Positions 25,640 through 33,317 of a stretch of DNA of 34,537 nucleotides are shown piece after piece. Positions within the stretch are counted from its first letter, which is position 1, and every line of letters starts with the position of its first letter. The stretch is taken from NCBI GenBank assembly GCA_029546925.1, contig JAKPQM010000087.1, positions 1-34,537 on the forward strand, written 5' to 3'. This DNA is from Actinomycetes bacterium. GTDB taxonomy: Bacteria; Actinomycetota; Coriobacteriia; Coriobacteriales; Atopobiaceae. The translations under genes were made by a program, and so were the position numbers. A model generated the notes under the pieces. The model did not search any database, was not told the origin of the DNA, and worked only from the letters and a program-made list of their open reading frames with translations.

Positions 25640-26281
25640 ATGGATCGCCCCACTCGTACCTTGTGTGTGCTGTTCGATTTCGACGGTACGCTCTGCGACA
25701 CCGAGCCCGCAGGTGTCAGACACATCGATACCGTGCTTCGCTCGTACGGCGTGGTGCTCAGCCGCGACGAGCTCGTCTCGTTGGTGGGCCATGATGACCG
25801 CACGACCATCCCGCCGTTCCTCGAGCGGGCAGGCGTGCCGCAGACCATCGACGATTACCTCCGCGACCTCGAGGCGTGTCCCAATGCCTACTTCAGCGAT
25901 CCGATCGAGCCCATAGAGGGCGTTATCGACTTCATCACGGGGCTCAGGGAGCGCGGTATCAAGTGTGCCGTGGTATCATCGTCATCCACGGCGAATGTGG
26001 TCATGGCGCTCAACCGCATGGGAATGCTGCGCCTCTTCGACGCAGTGGTATGCAGCGAGATGTCGGGGCTCCTCAAACCGAACCCCGATCCCTACCTCTG
26101 CGCCTTGGATCTTCTCGGTATCGAGGCGAAGTCATGCGTGGCCTTCGAGGATTCCCCATCGGGCGTTGTCGCGGCCCAGACAGCCGGCATCTATACCATC
26201 GGCTTCACGGGGGGCTCCATCGTCCAAGATCTCCCCACGGCCGACGAGATCGTCTCCTGCTGGCGCGAAGCCCGCGTATAG
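25640..26281 (+). CDS. HAD-superfamily phosphatase (beta-phosphoglucomutase-like)
   Basis: This 213-residue HAD hydrolase, subfamily IA, has all four motifs: DFDGTLCDTE (nucleophile Asp13, general acid Asp15), the SSSST threonine/serine motif near residue 116, Lys in GLLKPNPDPY near residue 143, and the metal-binding EDSPSGVVAA near 166. A helical cap lies at 20-85. The pattern resembles beta-phosphoglucomutase and phosphoglycolate phosphatase; substrate is unknown. Being the last gene of the pit operon suggests release of phosphate from a small phosphoester. A weak hairpin CCGAT/ATCGG (26320-26335) lies between it and the convergent gene. Confidence 0.88.
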   Translation: MDRPTRTLCVLFDFDGTLCDTEPAGVRHIDTVLRSYGVVLSRDELVSLVGHDDRTTIPPFLERAGVPQTIDDYLRDLEACPNAYFSDPIEPIEGVIDFITGLRERGIKCAVVSSSSTANVVMALNRMGMLRLFDAVVCSEMSGLLKPNPDPYLCALDLLGIEAKSCVAFEDSPSGVVAAQTAGIYTIGFTGGSIVQDLPTADEIVSCWREARV

Positions 26282-26357
26282 ATCGATTTTCCGCTCGGGT
26301 CGGCTCCTTCTCGGGGACACCGATTCGTCGATCGGCGTTCTCTTCGCGCCGGCTCTA

Positions 26358-27407
26358 TCAGAATGCTGCGGCACGAGCGAGCAGCTCATCCACATCATCG
26401 AGGCGTGTCGCCCACGAGCAGACGAAACGTGTGAGCTGGCGACCGTCGGGGAGGCTCTCGAAGATCTCGCAGCCTGCAAGCTTTGCGAACTTTGCGGCCA
26501 CGGCAGCCTCGAAGCAGAAGAACTGCTGGTTGGAGGGGGCATCGCCTGCAGGTTCGAATCCGAGTGCGATGAGGCCCTCGCGCAGGCGGAAGGCGCATTC
26601 ATTGGCGTTGCGTGCAAGCTTCCAGTAGAGCGCCTCGCCGTCGGCGTCCTTTTCGAATGCGCGTGCGAACTGCACCCCGAGCAGGCGTCCCTTGGCCATG
26701 AGGCCGCCGCGCTCTTTGATGAGGTAGGGAAAGCTCTCCTTGAGGGCGGGGTCGGCGATGACCATGGCCTCGCCGAAGAGCAGGCCGTTCTTGGTTCCGC
26801 CGATGGTGAAGGCGCTCGTGCGCATGGCGATGTGCTCGAGTGTAAGGTCTTCGGCTGCAGGGGAGGCGAGGGCGCTTCCCAAGCGTGCGCCGTCGAGGAA
26901 TATCTTGAGGCCGTGGCTATCGGCCCAATCGCAGATCGCGTCGAAGCGCGTTTTGCTCCACACGCCGCCGAGTTCGGTGGTGTTGGAGAGGTAGATGGCT
27001 GCAGGGCGCGTCATGTGGCGTCCGGTGCCGGTTTGGAAGGCCCATACGCGCTCGGCCTCCTCGGGTGAGAGGAAGCCGTCGGCATCGCGCGTTGCGAGCA
27101 CCGTGCGGCCGCAGGCGGCGATGGCACCGGTCTCGTGCACGTTGATATGACCATCGCGGGTGCAGATGACGCCCTCCCAGTCGCGCAGCATCCCCGTTAC
27201 GCCCACGATGTTCGCGCTGGTGCCGCCGAAGCAGAACTCCACATCCACATCATCGCGTCTGCACGCCTCGCGGATAAGCGCGCGTGCGCGTGCGCAGTGC
27301 GGATCGCCCTCGGTGTAGCCCACATGCTGCTCGTCGTTGGTGGCGATGAGCGCCTCGAGGATCTCGGGGGCGGCTCCTTCGGAATAGTCGTTTCTGAACA
27401 TGCGCAT
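26358..27407 (-). CDS. Threonine aldolase-family PLP enzyme (beta-eliminating lyase fold)
   Basis: This is a 349-residue fold-type I PLP enzyme. Residues show FRNDYSEGAAPEILEAL at the start, GYTEGDPHCARARALI, FCFGGTSANIVGVTGML, the cofactor-contacting FLDGARLGSAL, and the Schiff-base lysine Lys206 in FTIGGTKNGLLFGEA. This GGTKNG variant marks the low-specificity threonine aldolase / LtaA-like group, which cleaves L-threonine or allo-threonine to glycine and acetaldehyde. ATG 27407 follows GAGGAGG at six bases; ATG 27401 is an alternative. The gene is divergent from ilvE, with about 165 bp between them for both promoters. Confidence 0.9.
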   Translation of the reverse strand: MRMFRNDYSEGAAPEILEALIATNDEQHVGYTEGDPHCARARALIREACRRDDVDVEFCFGGTSANIVGVTGMLRDWEGVICTRDGHINVHETGAIAACGRTVLATRDADGFLSPEEAERVWAFQTGTGRHMTRPAAIYLSNTTELGGVWSKTRFDAICDWADSHGLKIFLDGARLGSALASPAAEDLTLEHIAMRTSAFTIGGTKNGLLFGEAMVIADPALKESFPYLIKERGGLMAKGRLLGVQFARAFEKDADGEALYWKLARNANECAFRLREGLIALGFEPAGDAPSNQQFFCFEAAVAAKFAKLAGCEIFESLPDGRQLTRFVCSWATRLDDVDELLARAAAF

Positions 27408-27572
27408 GGGTCTCCTCCTCGCTTCATGCGAAATCAAGGAGATTGTACGCCCAACGATCCTTCGGGCGGCAGTGCCGTGCCAATGTAAATGCTTCGGCAA
27501 CAGCTTGGCCCTGCGCATATTCCAGCGCTATCGTAGGTACATCGACCAGATTCTCGACGAGGGAGATCAGCC

Positions 27573-28607
27573 ATGGAGAAGAAGGATATCGACTGGGGAG
27601 CCTTGGGCTTCTCCTATTTGCATACCGACTACAGCTACGTCTCCAATTACAAGGACGGTGCGTGGGATGAGGGTGGCCTCACCCCCGATCACACCATCGT
27701 CATGAGCGAGTGCGCCGGCCTGCTCCACTATTGCCAGGAGGTCTTCGAGGGCCTCAAGGCCTACACCGCCAAGGATGGCCGCATCGTCTGCTTCCGCCCC
27801 GATATGAATGCCCAGCGCATGTACGACTCCGCCCAGCGCCTCTGCATGCCGCCGTTCCCGGTCGAGCGCTTCATCGACGCCGTCAAGCAGGTCGTTGCCG
27901 CCAACGCCGCATGGGTGCCGCCGTTCGGCTCGGGCGCCGCGCTCTACATCCGCCCGTTCATGTTCGCCACCGGCGACGTCATCGGCGTCAAGCCGGCCGA
28001 TGAGTACCAGTTCCGCATCCTCGTCACACCCGTGGGTCCGTACTACAAGGGAGGCGTCAGGCCCGTCGCGCTCAAAGTCTCCCAGTACGATCGTGCGGCA
28101 CCCCACGGTACCGGCAATATCAAGGCCGGCCTCAACTATGCCATGTCGCTCTATCCCAGCGTCGAGGCGCATGCCGAGGGCTACGCCGATAACATGTTCC
28201 TCGACTCCCAGACCCGTACCTACGTGGAGGAATCCGGCGGCGCCAACTTCATCTTCGTCGATAAGGACGGCACGCTCGTCGTCCCCCAGTCCTTCACCGA
28301 CTCCATCCTGCCGTCCATCACGCGCCGCTCGCTCGTGACCGTGGCCACCGAGATGCTCGGCATGAAGGTCGAGGAGCGCCCGGTGCGCTTCGATGAGATC
28401 GACGCCTTCACCGAATGCGGTATGTGCGGTACGGCAGCCGTCATCAGCCCGGTAGGCAAGGTCGTCGATACCGAAGGCGTCGAGCATGTCTTCGCCAGCG
28501 GCATGGAGCATGTCGGGCCCGTCATGGAGAAGCTCCGCGCCACGCTCACCGGTATCCAAGCTGGCGAGATCGAAGGCCCCGCAGGCTGGGTAGTCGAGGT
28601 CGCGTAA
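27573..28607 (+). CDS. ilvE: Branched-chain-amino-acid aminotransferase
   Basis: IlvE transfers the amino group to branched-chain keto acids in the last step of valine, leucine and isoleucine synthesis, using PLP. The 344-residue length is that of the type II (BCAT-like) form. Motifs include FEGLKAYTAKDGRIVCFRPDMNAQRM, the PLP lysine Lys184 in GTGNIKAGLNYA, ESGGANFIFVD and FTECGMCGTAAVISPVG. ATG 27573 follows GAGGGAG at ten bases. It stands alone, ending in a terminator hairpin. The product pairs functionally with no adjacent ilv gene. Confidence 0.95.
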   Translation: MEKKDIDWGALGFSYLHTDYSYVSNYKDGAWDEGGLTPDHTIVMSECAGLLHYCQEVFEGLKAYTAKDGRIVCFRPDMNAQRMYDSAQRLCMPPFPVERFIDAVKQVVAANAAWVPPFGSGAALYIRPFMFATGDVIGVKPADEYQFRILVTPVGPYYKGGVRPVALKVSQYDRAAPHGTGNIKAGLNYAMSLYPSVEAHAEGYADNMFLDSQTRTYVEESGGANFIFVDKDGTLVVPQSFTDSILPSITRRSLVTVATEMLGMKVEERPVRFDEIDAFTECGMCGTAAVISPVGKVVDTEGVEHVFASGMEHVGPVMEKLRATLTGIQAGEIEGPAGWVVEVA

Positions 28608-28626
28608 CGGCATCGTATCCTGTTCT

Positions 28627-28665
28627 GATGATGCCCGCATCTCGGTTGGAGGTGCGGGCGTCATC
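28627..28665 (+). terminator. Terminator of ilvE
   Basis: GATGATGCCCGCA (28627-28639) pairs with TGCGGGCGTCATC (28653-28665) over 13 bp with one T-G wobble and a 13-base loop. No U-run follows, as is common in this genome. Confidence 0.65.
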
Positions 28666-28711
28666 GTGCTGCAGCCCTGCAAGGGTTTCATCGACCGGTT
28701 CCGCGTATTGA

Positions 28712-28804
28712 ATTACCAAGTACTTGTCTGTTATTGAAAAGTGGCGCCGAGTCCTTCCAGCTGGCTGCAAGGCGGATACTGAAAACAAACAGGTACTTGG
28801 TAAT
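28712..28804. repeat. 93-bp imperfect inverted repeat upstream of hisS
   Basis: ATTACCAAGTAC (28712-28723) is the exact complement of GTACTTGGTAAT (28793-28804); the arms extend to 23 bases with 3 mismatches. Each arm contains a palindromic or near-palindromic core (CAAGTACTTG at 28717-28726, CAGGTACTTG at 28790-28799), and the centre CCAGCTGG is palindromic as well. It begins 104 bases after the ilvE stop and ends about 110 before hisS. It could be a pair of operator sites, a small mobile repeat or a long transcript hairpin. The hisS -10 candidate TATACT lies at 28876-28881 with no good -35. Confidence 0.65.
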
Positions 28805-28917
28805 CTGCAGAGTTGCGCCGCAGGTATTCGAGCCGGCCCCATAGCTTCACGTGCAGGCTCATCACGACGGTACGTTATACTGGTTCACTGCACATCATCA
28901 TCGGATTGGAGACGCAT

Positions 28918-30231
28918 ATGCCGAAGAAGGTTCAGGGGACCGAGGATCTGCTTGGCTCGTATATGCGCGAGTGGGAACGTATGCTCGCCATTGCGCGCGA
29001 GGTCTTCGGCACCTATGGCTTCGATGCCGTCGAGACGCCCGCGCTCGAGCAGGTCGATACCTTCGTCCACGGGATCGGCGAGTCCACCGACGTTGTGCGC
29101 AAGGAGATGTTCCGCGTGGTCTCGGGCGCGCTTCTCGACGATCTTCTTACTGCGGGAAACGAGTCGGGCCTCAAGGCGCGTCAGCGTCTGGCTCTGCGTC
29201 CCGAGGGCACGGCCGGCTTCGTGCGCGCTGCCGTCGAGAACAACCTCGTGCCGCAGGGCGCTGCTCCTGTGAAAGCTTGGTACGCTGGCACGATGTTCAG
29301 AGGAGAGCGTCCCCAGAAGGGGCGTCTGCGCCAATTCCACCAAGTGGGCGTCGAGGTGCTCGGCGCCTCCGATCCCGCCCTCGATGCCGAGCTCATCATC
29401 ATGCTCATCGAGTTCTTCGTGCGCTTGGGATTTGCTCCCGAGACGCTCAAGCTCCGCATCAACTCCATGGGCGATACCGCCTGTCGCCCTGCCTACCGTG
29501 CGAGCGTGCGCGATTTCATCCTCGCTCATGCCGACGAGATGTGCGAGGACTGCCGCGAGCGCGCCGAGCTCAACCCGCTGCGCGCCTTCGATTGCAAGAA
29601 CCTCGCCTGCAGCGAGATCATGAGGGGGGCTCCGCTCGTCACCAATCATCTCTGTGCGGAGTGCGCTGCGCATTATGCTCAGGTCAAAGCCTATCTCGAT
29701 GAGACGGGTATCGCCTATGAGGAAGATCCCACGCTCGTGCGCGGCCTCGACTATTACACCCGCACCGTCTTCGAGGTGGATGTCGAGGAGGCGGGCGTCG
29801 GTGCCATCGGCGGCGGCGGCCGCTATGACGGCCTCGTGGAACTCGAGGGCGGCAAGCCCACCCCCGGCATCGGGTTCGCCGTGGGCTTCGAGCGTATCTC
29901 GCTTGCCCTGAAGGCCCTCGGATACTCTCCCGAGCCCGCGCTCGAGCCCTGCGTTTTCGTGGCCTGCACGCCCGATCAGCGTGGAGCGGCCTTCTCGGCC
30001 ACGCGTGTCCTGCGCACTGCCGGGATCCGTACCGAAGCCGATTACCAGGGCCGTTCGCTCAAGAGCCAGTTCAAGCTGGCCGATAAGCTCGGGGCGCGCC
30101 TGTGCGTGGTGCTCGGTCCCGATGAGGAGGCTGTCGGCTCTGCAACGCTGCGCGACATGGAAACGCACGAGCAGGAGCTGGTCACGCTCGCACATCTCGT
30201 CGATACGATCAAGGCTCGGCTGGAGGCCTAG
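28918..30231 (+). CDS. hisS: Histidyl-tRNA synthetase
   Basis: This class II enzyme charges tRNA-His. The 437-residue product is full length with motif 2 around YAGTMFRGERPQKGRLRQFHQVGVEVLG, the histidine-binding LRPEGTAGFVRA and LVRGLDYYTRTVFE, motif 3 in GGGGRYDGLVE to GIGFAVGFERI, and a C-terminal anticodon-binding domain from about residue 340 (GRSLKSQFKLADKLGARLCVVLG). It opens with KKVQGTEDLLG. Residues 195-260 contain several Cys (CEDCRERAELNPLRAFDCKNLAC, then CAEC), as in the bacterial insertion domain. ATG 28918 follows GGATTGGAG. Unlike in many bacteria, aspS does not follow. Confidence 0.97.
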   Translation: MPKKVQGTEDLLGSYMREWERMLAIAREVFGTYGFDAVETPALEQVDTFVHGIGESTDVVRKEMFRVVSGALLDDLLTAGNESGLKARQRLALRPEGTAGFVRAAVENNLVPQGAAPVKAWYAGTMFRGERPQKGRLRQFHQVGVEVLGASDPALDAELIIMLIEFFVRLGFAPETLKLRINSMGDTACRPAYRASVRDFILAHADEMCEDCRERAELNPLRAFDCKNLACSEIMRGAPLVTNHLCAECAAHYAQVKAYLDETGIAYEEDPTLVRGLDYYTRTVFEVDVEEAGVGAIGGGGRYDGLVELEGGKPTPGIGFAVGFERISLALKALGYSPEPALEPCVFVACTPDQRGAAFSATRVLRTAGIRTEADYQGRSLKSQFKLADKLGARLCVVLGPDEEAVGSATLRDMETHEQELVTLAHLVDTIKARLEA

Positions 30232-30313
30232 CTCGCGCGGCCGATCTCTACCCCCCCGTGGCATCAGGATGCCTGTGTCCACATGGCGGGAGACGGAACA
30301 TGCCGCCAGAGCT

Positions 30314-30374
30314 CCCCTGTCCACAAAACCCCGTGGACGCGGGCCCTCCTGTGCCGTCTTAGCGTGGACAGGGG
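30314..30374 (+). terminator. Hairpin region after hisS, possible terminator
   Basis: CCCCTGTCCAC (30314-30324) is complementary to GTGGACAGGGG (30364-30374), and GTCCAC (30319-30324) can instead pair with GTGGAC (30333-30338) across eight bases. The alternative stems cannot both form. The convergent gap 30232-30602 contains no gene on either strand that I can support. Confidence 0.45.
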
Positions 30375-30484
30375 CCTTCTCGTGCCATGGGGTTACCGAT
30401 ATCTGGAAACGCGCGAGCCGAGTCCCTTTTATCACCAAGGCGCGACAGCCGGTTCGACAGCAGCTGTGCTTTCCAGCCACGATA

Positions 30485-30568
30485 ACGAACATCCCAATCC
30501 AAACGCGAACATCCCGGGGATGTTCGTGAACACCTGCGGGATGATCGTGGTCGGGTTGGGATGTTCGT
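30485..30568. repeat. Nested palindromes with four copies of GAACATCCC
   Basis: Outer arms ACGAACATCCCAATCC (30485-30500) and 30553-30568 pair over 16 bp with one wobble. Inside them, CGAACATCCC (30506-30515) and GGGATGTTCG (30517-30526) form a near-perfect palindrome around a single G. The motif GAACATCCC thus occurs four times, two in each orientation. It lies in the convergent gap between hisS and the AIM24 gene, so it is not a promoter site for either. A spaced LexA box (CGAAC-N4-GTTCG) does not fit. Confidence 0.7.
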
Positions 30569-30602
30569 GCAGACGCGCGGCGAGGATACCCCCTAGCGCT
30601 GA

Positions 30603-31277
30603 TCAGCCGGTGACGATGAAGGGCTGGATGGCTCCGGCCACGCTCGTGATGGGCATGGTCTGCAGCCAGATGCGGCCAGGACCGGTGAGGACGGTGTTGA
30701 AGAGGCCCTCGCCGCCGAGCACCTTGTTCTTGATGCCCGGAACCTGCTGGACCTCGATCGAGACGGACGGCTCGAAACCGGCTACGTTGCCGGTATCGAT
30801 GACCATCTGCTGGCCGGGCGCGAGCTGGTACTCCACGAGCTCGCCGTCGATCTCGGCGAACACTATGCCCGAGCCGGACACGCGCTGCATGATGAAACCC
30901 TCGCCGCCGAAGATGCCGACGCTTGCCCTCTTGTTGAAGTGGATGTCGAGCTGGACGGTCGCCTCGCTTGCCAGAAACGCCCGCTTCTGGAGGATGAACT
31001 CGCGTCCGGGTCCGAGTTCGATGGCCATGATCTTGCCGGGGAAGCTGGAGCCGAAGGCGATCATGCCGGGGCCGCCCTGCGCGGTGTAGATGTTCTGGAA
31101 CATGCTCTCGCCCGAGATGGCTTTGGAGAACATCTTGCCGATGCCCCCGCCTTGGGTGTTCATGGACATATTGGGGGTCATCCATACCATGGATCCTCTC
31201 TCGGTGATCATGGCCTCACCGGCATCGAGGCTGCAGATGACCACGGGGAATTGCCCACCCCTCATTTCGTATTGCAT
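30603..31277 (-). CDS. AIM24 / TIGR00266 family protein
   Basis: This 224-residue protein is of the AIM24 (mitochondrial biogenesis AIM24-like, TIGR00266) family, a beta-rich Trp-RNA-binding-attenuation-like fold seen in many bacteria and of unknown function. Family features: the start YEMRGGQFPVVICSLDAGE, TERGSMVWMTPNM, the glycine-rich GGGIGKMFSKAISGESMFQNIYTA, FPGKIMAIEL, GGEGFIMQRVSGSG and GGEGLFNTVLTGPG near the C terminus. ATG 31277 follows AAAGGA. It is followed on the minus strand by the inverted-repeat gap, and preceded by an unrelated ABC permease gene 120 bases upstream, so it may have its own promoter. Confidence 0.88.
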   Translation of the reverse strand: MQYEMRGGQFPVVICSLDAGEAMITERGSMVWMTPNMSMNTQGGGIGKMFSKAISGESMFQNIYTAQGGPGMIAFGSSFPGKIMAIELGPGREFILQKRAFLASEATVQLDIHFNKRASVGIFGGEGFIMQRVSGSGIVFAEIDGELVEYQLAPGQQMVIDTGNVAGFEPSVSIEVQQVPGIKNKVLGGEGLFNTVLTGPGRIWLQTMPITSVAGAIQPFIVTG

Positions 31278-31396
31278 ACTGGTTCCTTTCTTAAGCTTTG
31301 ACGTGCCATAAAGAGTTTAGCAGTTGCCATCTCCTTTACCGTGCGGTGCATCTGTCGAGTCGGGAGCGTGACGAGATCCTCCTTGTCACGGCCTTG

Positions 31397-32590
31397 CTAC
31401 TGATAGCGCAGCGACTCTACGGGATCGAGCTTGGCAGCACGGCGTGCGGGATAGTAGCCGAAGAGGATGCCGATACCCACGCAGATGCCTGTGGCCAGCA
31501 TCACCGAGCTCGGTGTGATGACCGGAGCCACGCCCTCGATACCCACGAGCCCGCCCGCCGCGCTTGCGAGTGCCCAGGCACCGCCGTATCCGGCAAGGAT
31601 GCCGATGATGCCGCCCGCGATGCAGAGCGTGACGCTTTCGAGCAAAAACTGCTTCGTGATATCGGATCTCCGCGCGCCCAGCGCCTTGCGCAGGCCTATC
31701 TCGCGGATGCGCTCGGTCACGTTGGTGAGCATCATGTTCATGATGCCGATGCCACCCACCACCAGCGAGATCGATGCCACGGAAGTCATGAGCAGCTGGA
31801 ATGACAGCATTGTGGAGTCGAGCTGGCGCGTGATCGAGGCCATGGTGTAGACGTACACATAGCCGTTGCTCCCCTCCTCGTCGATGTCGTAGGTGCTCGT
31901 AAGATAGGCCGTGGTCTGCTCTGCAAGCGCGTCCGCATCGACGCCCTCACGCGCATAGCCGAGGATCTGATCCATGCTAGCGTACTCGTTCACCCGCGTG
32001 CTCAGCGTGGTGAAGGGCATGTATGAGGTATTTGACGTCATGCTGGATGCTTCCGCCACGCCGATCACCGAGTACTCGTAGTTGCCGATCTTGATGGTCC
32101 TGCCCACATATTCGCCCCCGTCGCCGAAGAGGGCCTTGGCCGTAGCCTCGTCGATCACGATGACGAGCGAGCCGCGATCGACCTCGCGATCCGTGTAGAT
32201 GCGTCCCTCGACCAGATTGACGCCCATGGCGTCGAAGAACTCGGGATAGGTGCCCATGATCTGGCCGTTCGAACTGCGGCTACCGGCGGTCATCTCGCCC
32301 CAACCGTAGGAGGTTCCGGTGATGTACTCGTAATCGGGAAGGGCTTGCTGCCATTTATCGAGATCGGAGGCGCTCACACTGCCGTAAGGCGTCCAGCATT
32401 GGATGTAGACGAGGCGTGCGCGGTTGAGGCCGAGTTGGCCAACGAGCGCATATTTGATGCCGTCGATGAGCGCGGTCATGGCGATGACCGCTGCGATGCC
32501 GATGACGATGCCGAGTACCGTGAGGAGGCTGCGCCCGCGATTGGAGTCGAGTGCGGAACCCGTCTCGCGGATAAGGTCTATGGCTTTCAT
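31397..32590 (-). CDS. MacB/FtsX-like ABC transporter permease
   Basis: This 397-residue permease has four transmembrane helices in the MacB arrangement: one at about 20-45 (LLTVLGIVIGIAAVIAMTALI), a long extracytoplasmic domain (about 50-275, MacB_PCD), then a FtsX domain with three helices from about 285, including ASISLVVGGIGIMNMML and the ERIREIGLRKALGARRSDI coupling helix. MacB-type systems do not transport through the membrane; they drive peptide, lipid or drug export by mechanotransmission with an adaptor. Its ATG overlaps the ATPase stop by 4 bases (32587-32590). It ends the operon. In a Gram-positive the likely substrate is a peptide or lipid, possibly as self-resistance; unknown. 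Confidence 0.9.
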   Translation of the reverse strand: MKAIDLIRETGSALDSNRGRSLLTVLGIVIGIAAVIAMTALIDGIKYALVGQLGLNRARLVYIQCWTPYGSVSASDLDKWQQALPDYEYITGTSYGWGEMTAGSRSSNGQIMGTYPEFFDAMGVNLVEGRIYTDREVDRGSLVIVIDEATAKALFGDGGEYVGRTIKIGNYEYSVIGVAEASSMTSNTSYMPFTTLSTRVNEYASMDQILGYAREGVDADALAEQTTAYLTSTYDIDEEGSNGYVYVYTMASITRQLDSTMLSFQLLMTSVASISLVVGGIGIMNMMLTNVTERIREIGLRKALGARRSDITKQFLLESVTLCIAGGIIGILAGYGGAWALASAAGGLVGIEGVAPVITPSSVMLATGICVGIGILFGYYPARRAAKLDPVESLRYQ

Positions 32591-33315
32591 GCGTTCGCCC
32601 CTTTCCGCTCCGCCCGCGCGATGTAGTCACGCTCCTGCTCGGCGGTGAGCAGGCGTCCATCGCGGATATGGACGATGCGGTCGGCCCAAGAGGCAACCTC
32701 CGCATCGTGGGTGATGAGGACGATGGTCTTGCCCCGGCGCTTCATGCGGGCGAAGGTCTGGAGCACCATATCGCCCGTCGCGGTATCGAGGTTGCCCGTA
32801 GGCTCGTCGGCGAGGATGAGCGCGGGATCGTTCACGAGGGCGCGGGCGATGGCGACGCGTTGCATCTGCCCGCCGGAGAGCTCATTGGATTTATGCTCGT
32901 AGTACTCCTCGGGCAGGTCGACTGACTTGAGTGCCTTCCATGCACGTCTTTCGCGTTCTGCCGCAGGCACGTCGGAATAGGTGAGGGGCAGCATGACGTT
33001 GCGGAGTACCGTCGCGCGCGGAAGCAGGTTGAAGGACTGGAATACGAATCCCAAGCGCGTGGCGCGGATCTCGGCGAGGTCATCGTCATCGAGCGAGTTC
33101 ACCTCGAGCCCCTCGAGGCGATAGCTGCCCGCTGTGGGAGTGTCGAGGCAGCCGAGGATATTCATGAGCGTCGACTTGCCCGAGCCGGAGGGACCCATGA
33201 TAGCGAGGAACTCGCCGCGCTCGACCGTGAGCGATACGGCGCGCAAGGCGTGCGTGAGACCGGCCTCGGTCTCGTAGATGCGGTGGACACCCTGTACGTC
33301 GATGACAGGACGCAT
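32587..33315 (-). CDS. ABC transporter ATP-binding protein (MacB/LolD type)
   Basis: This 242-residue ATPase energises the permease. All motifs are intact: Walker [10 protein letters not shown] (about residue 41), the Q-loop in [21 protein letters not shown], the signature [15 protein letters not shown], Walker [12 protein letters not shown] and the H-loop HDAEVA. The sequence following the Q-loop (SFNLLPRxTVLxNVxLPL) is typical of the MacB/LolD/FtsE subgroup that handle FtsX-fold permeases. It starts at ATG 33315, 2 bases after the adaptor stop, in a tightly packed three-gene operon. Confidence 0.94.
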   Translation of the reverse strand: MRPVIDVQGVHRIYETEAGLTHALRAVSLTVERGEFLAIMGPSGSGKSTLMNILGCLDTPTAGSYRLEGLEVNSLDDDDLAEIRATRLGFVFQSFNLLPRATVLRNVMLPLTYSDVPAAERERRAWKALKSVDLPEEYYEHKSNELSGGQMQRVAIARALVNDPALILADEPTGNLDTATGDMVLQTFARMKRRGKTIVLITHDAEVASWADRIVHIRDGRLLTAEQERDYIARAERKGANA

Positions 33316-33317
33316 GG

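Noticed and set aside
30485-30568. LexA/SOS boxes
   Set aside because: The CGAAC and GTTCG halves are 11 bases apart rather than the 4 of actinobacterial SOS boxes, and no gene starts here.
28885-31185. A 766-codon minus-strand frame across hisS and the AIM24 gene
   Set aside because: It runs antisense to the full hisS reading frame and overlaps the real AIM24 gene in another frame; its composition is Arg/His-rich and random-looking.
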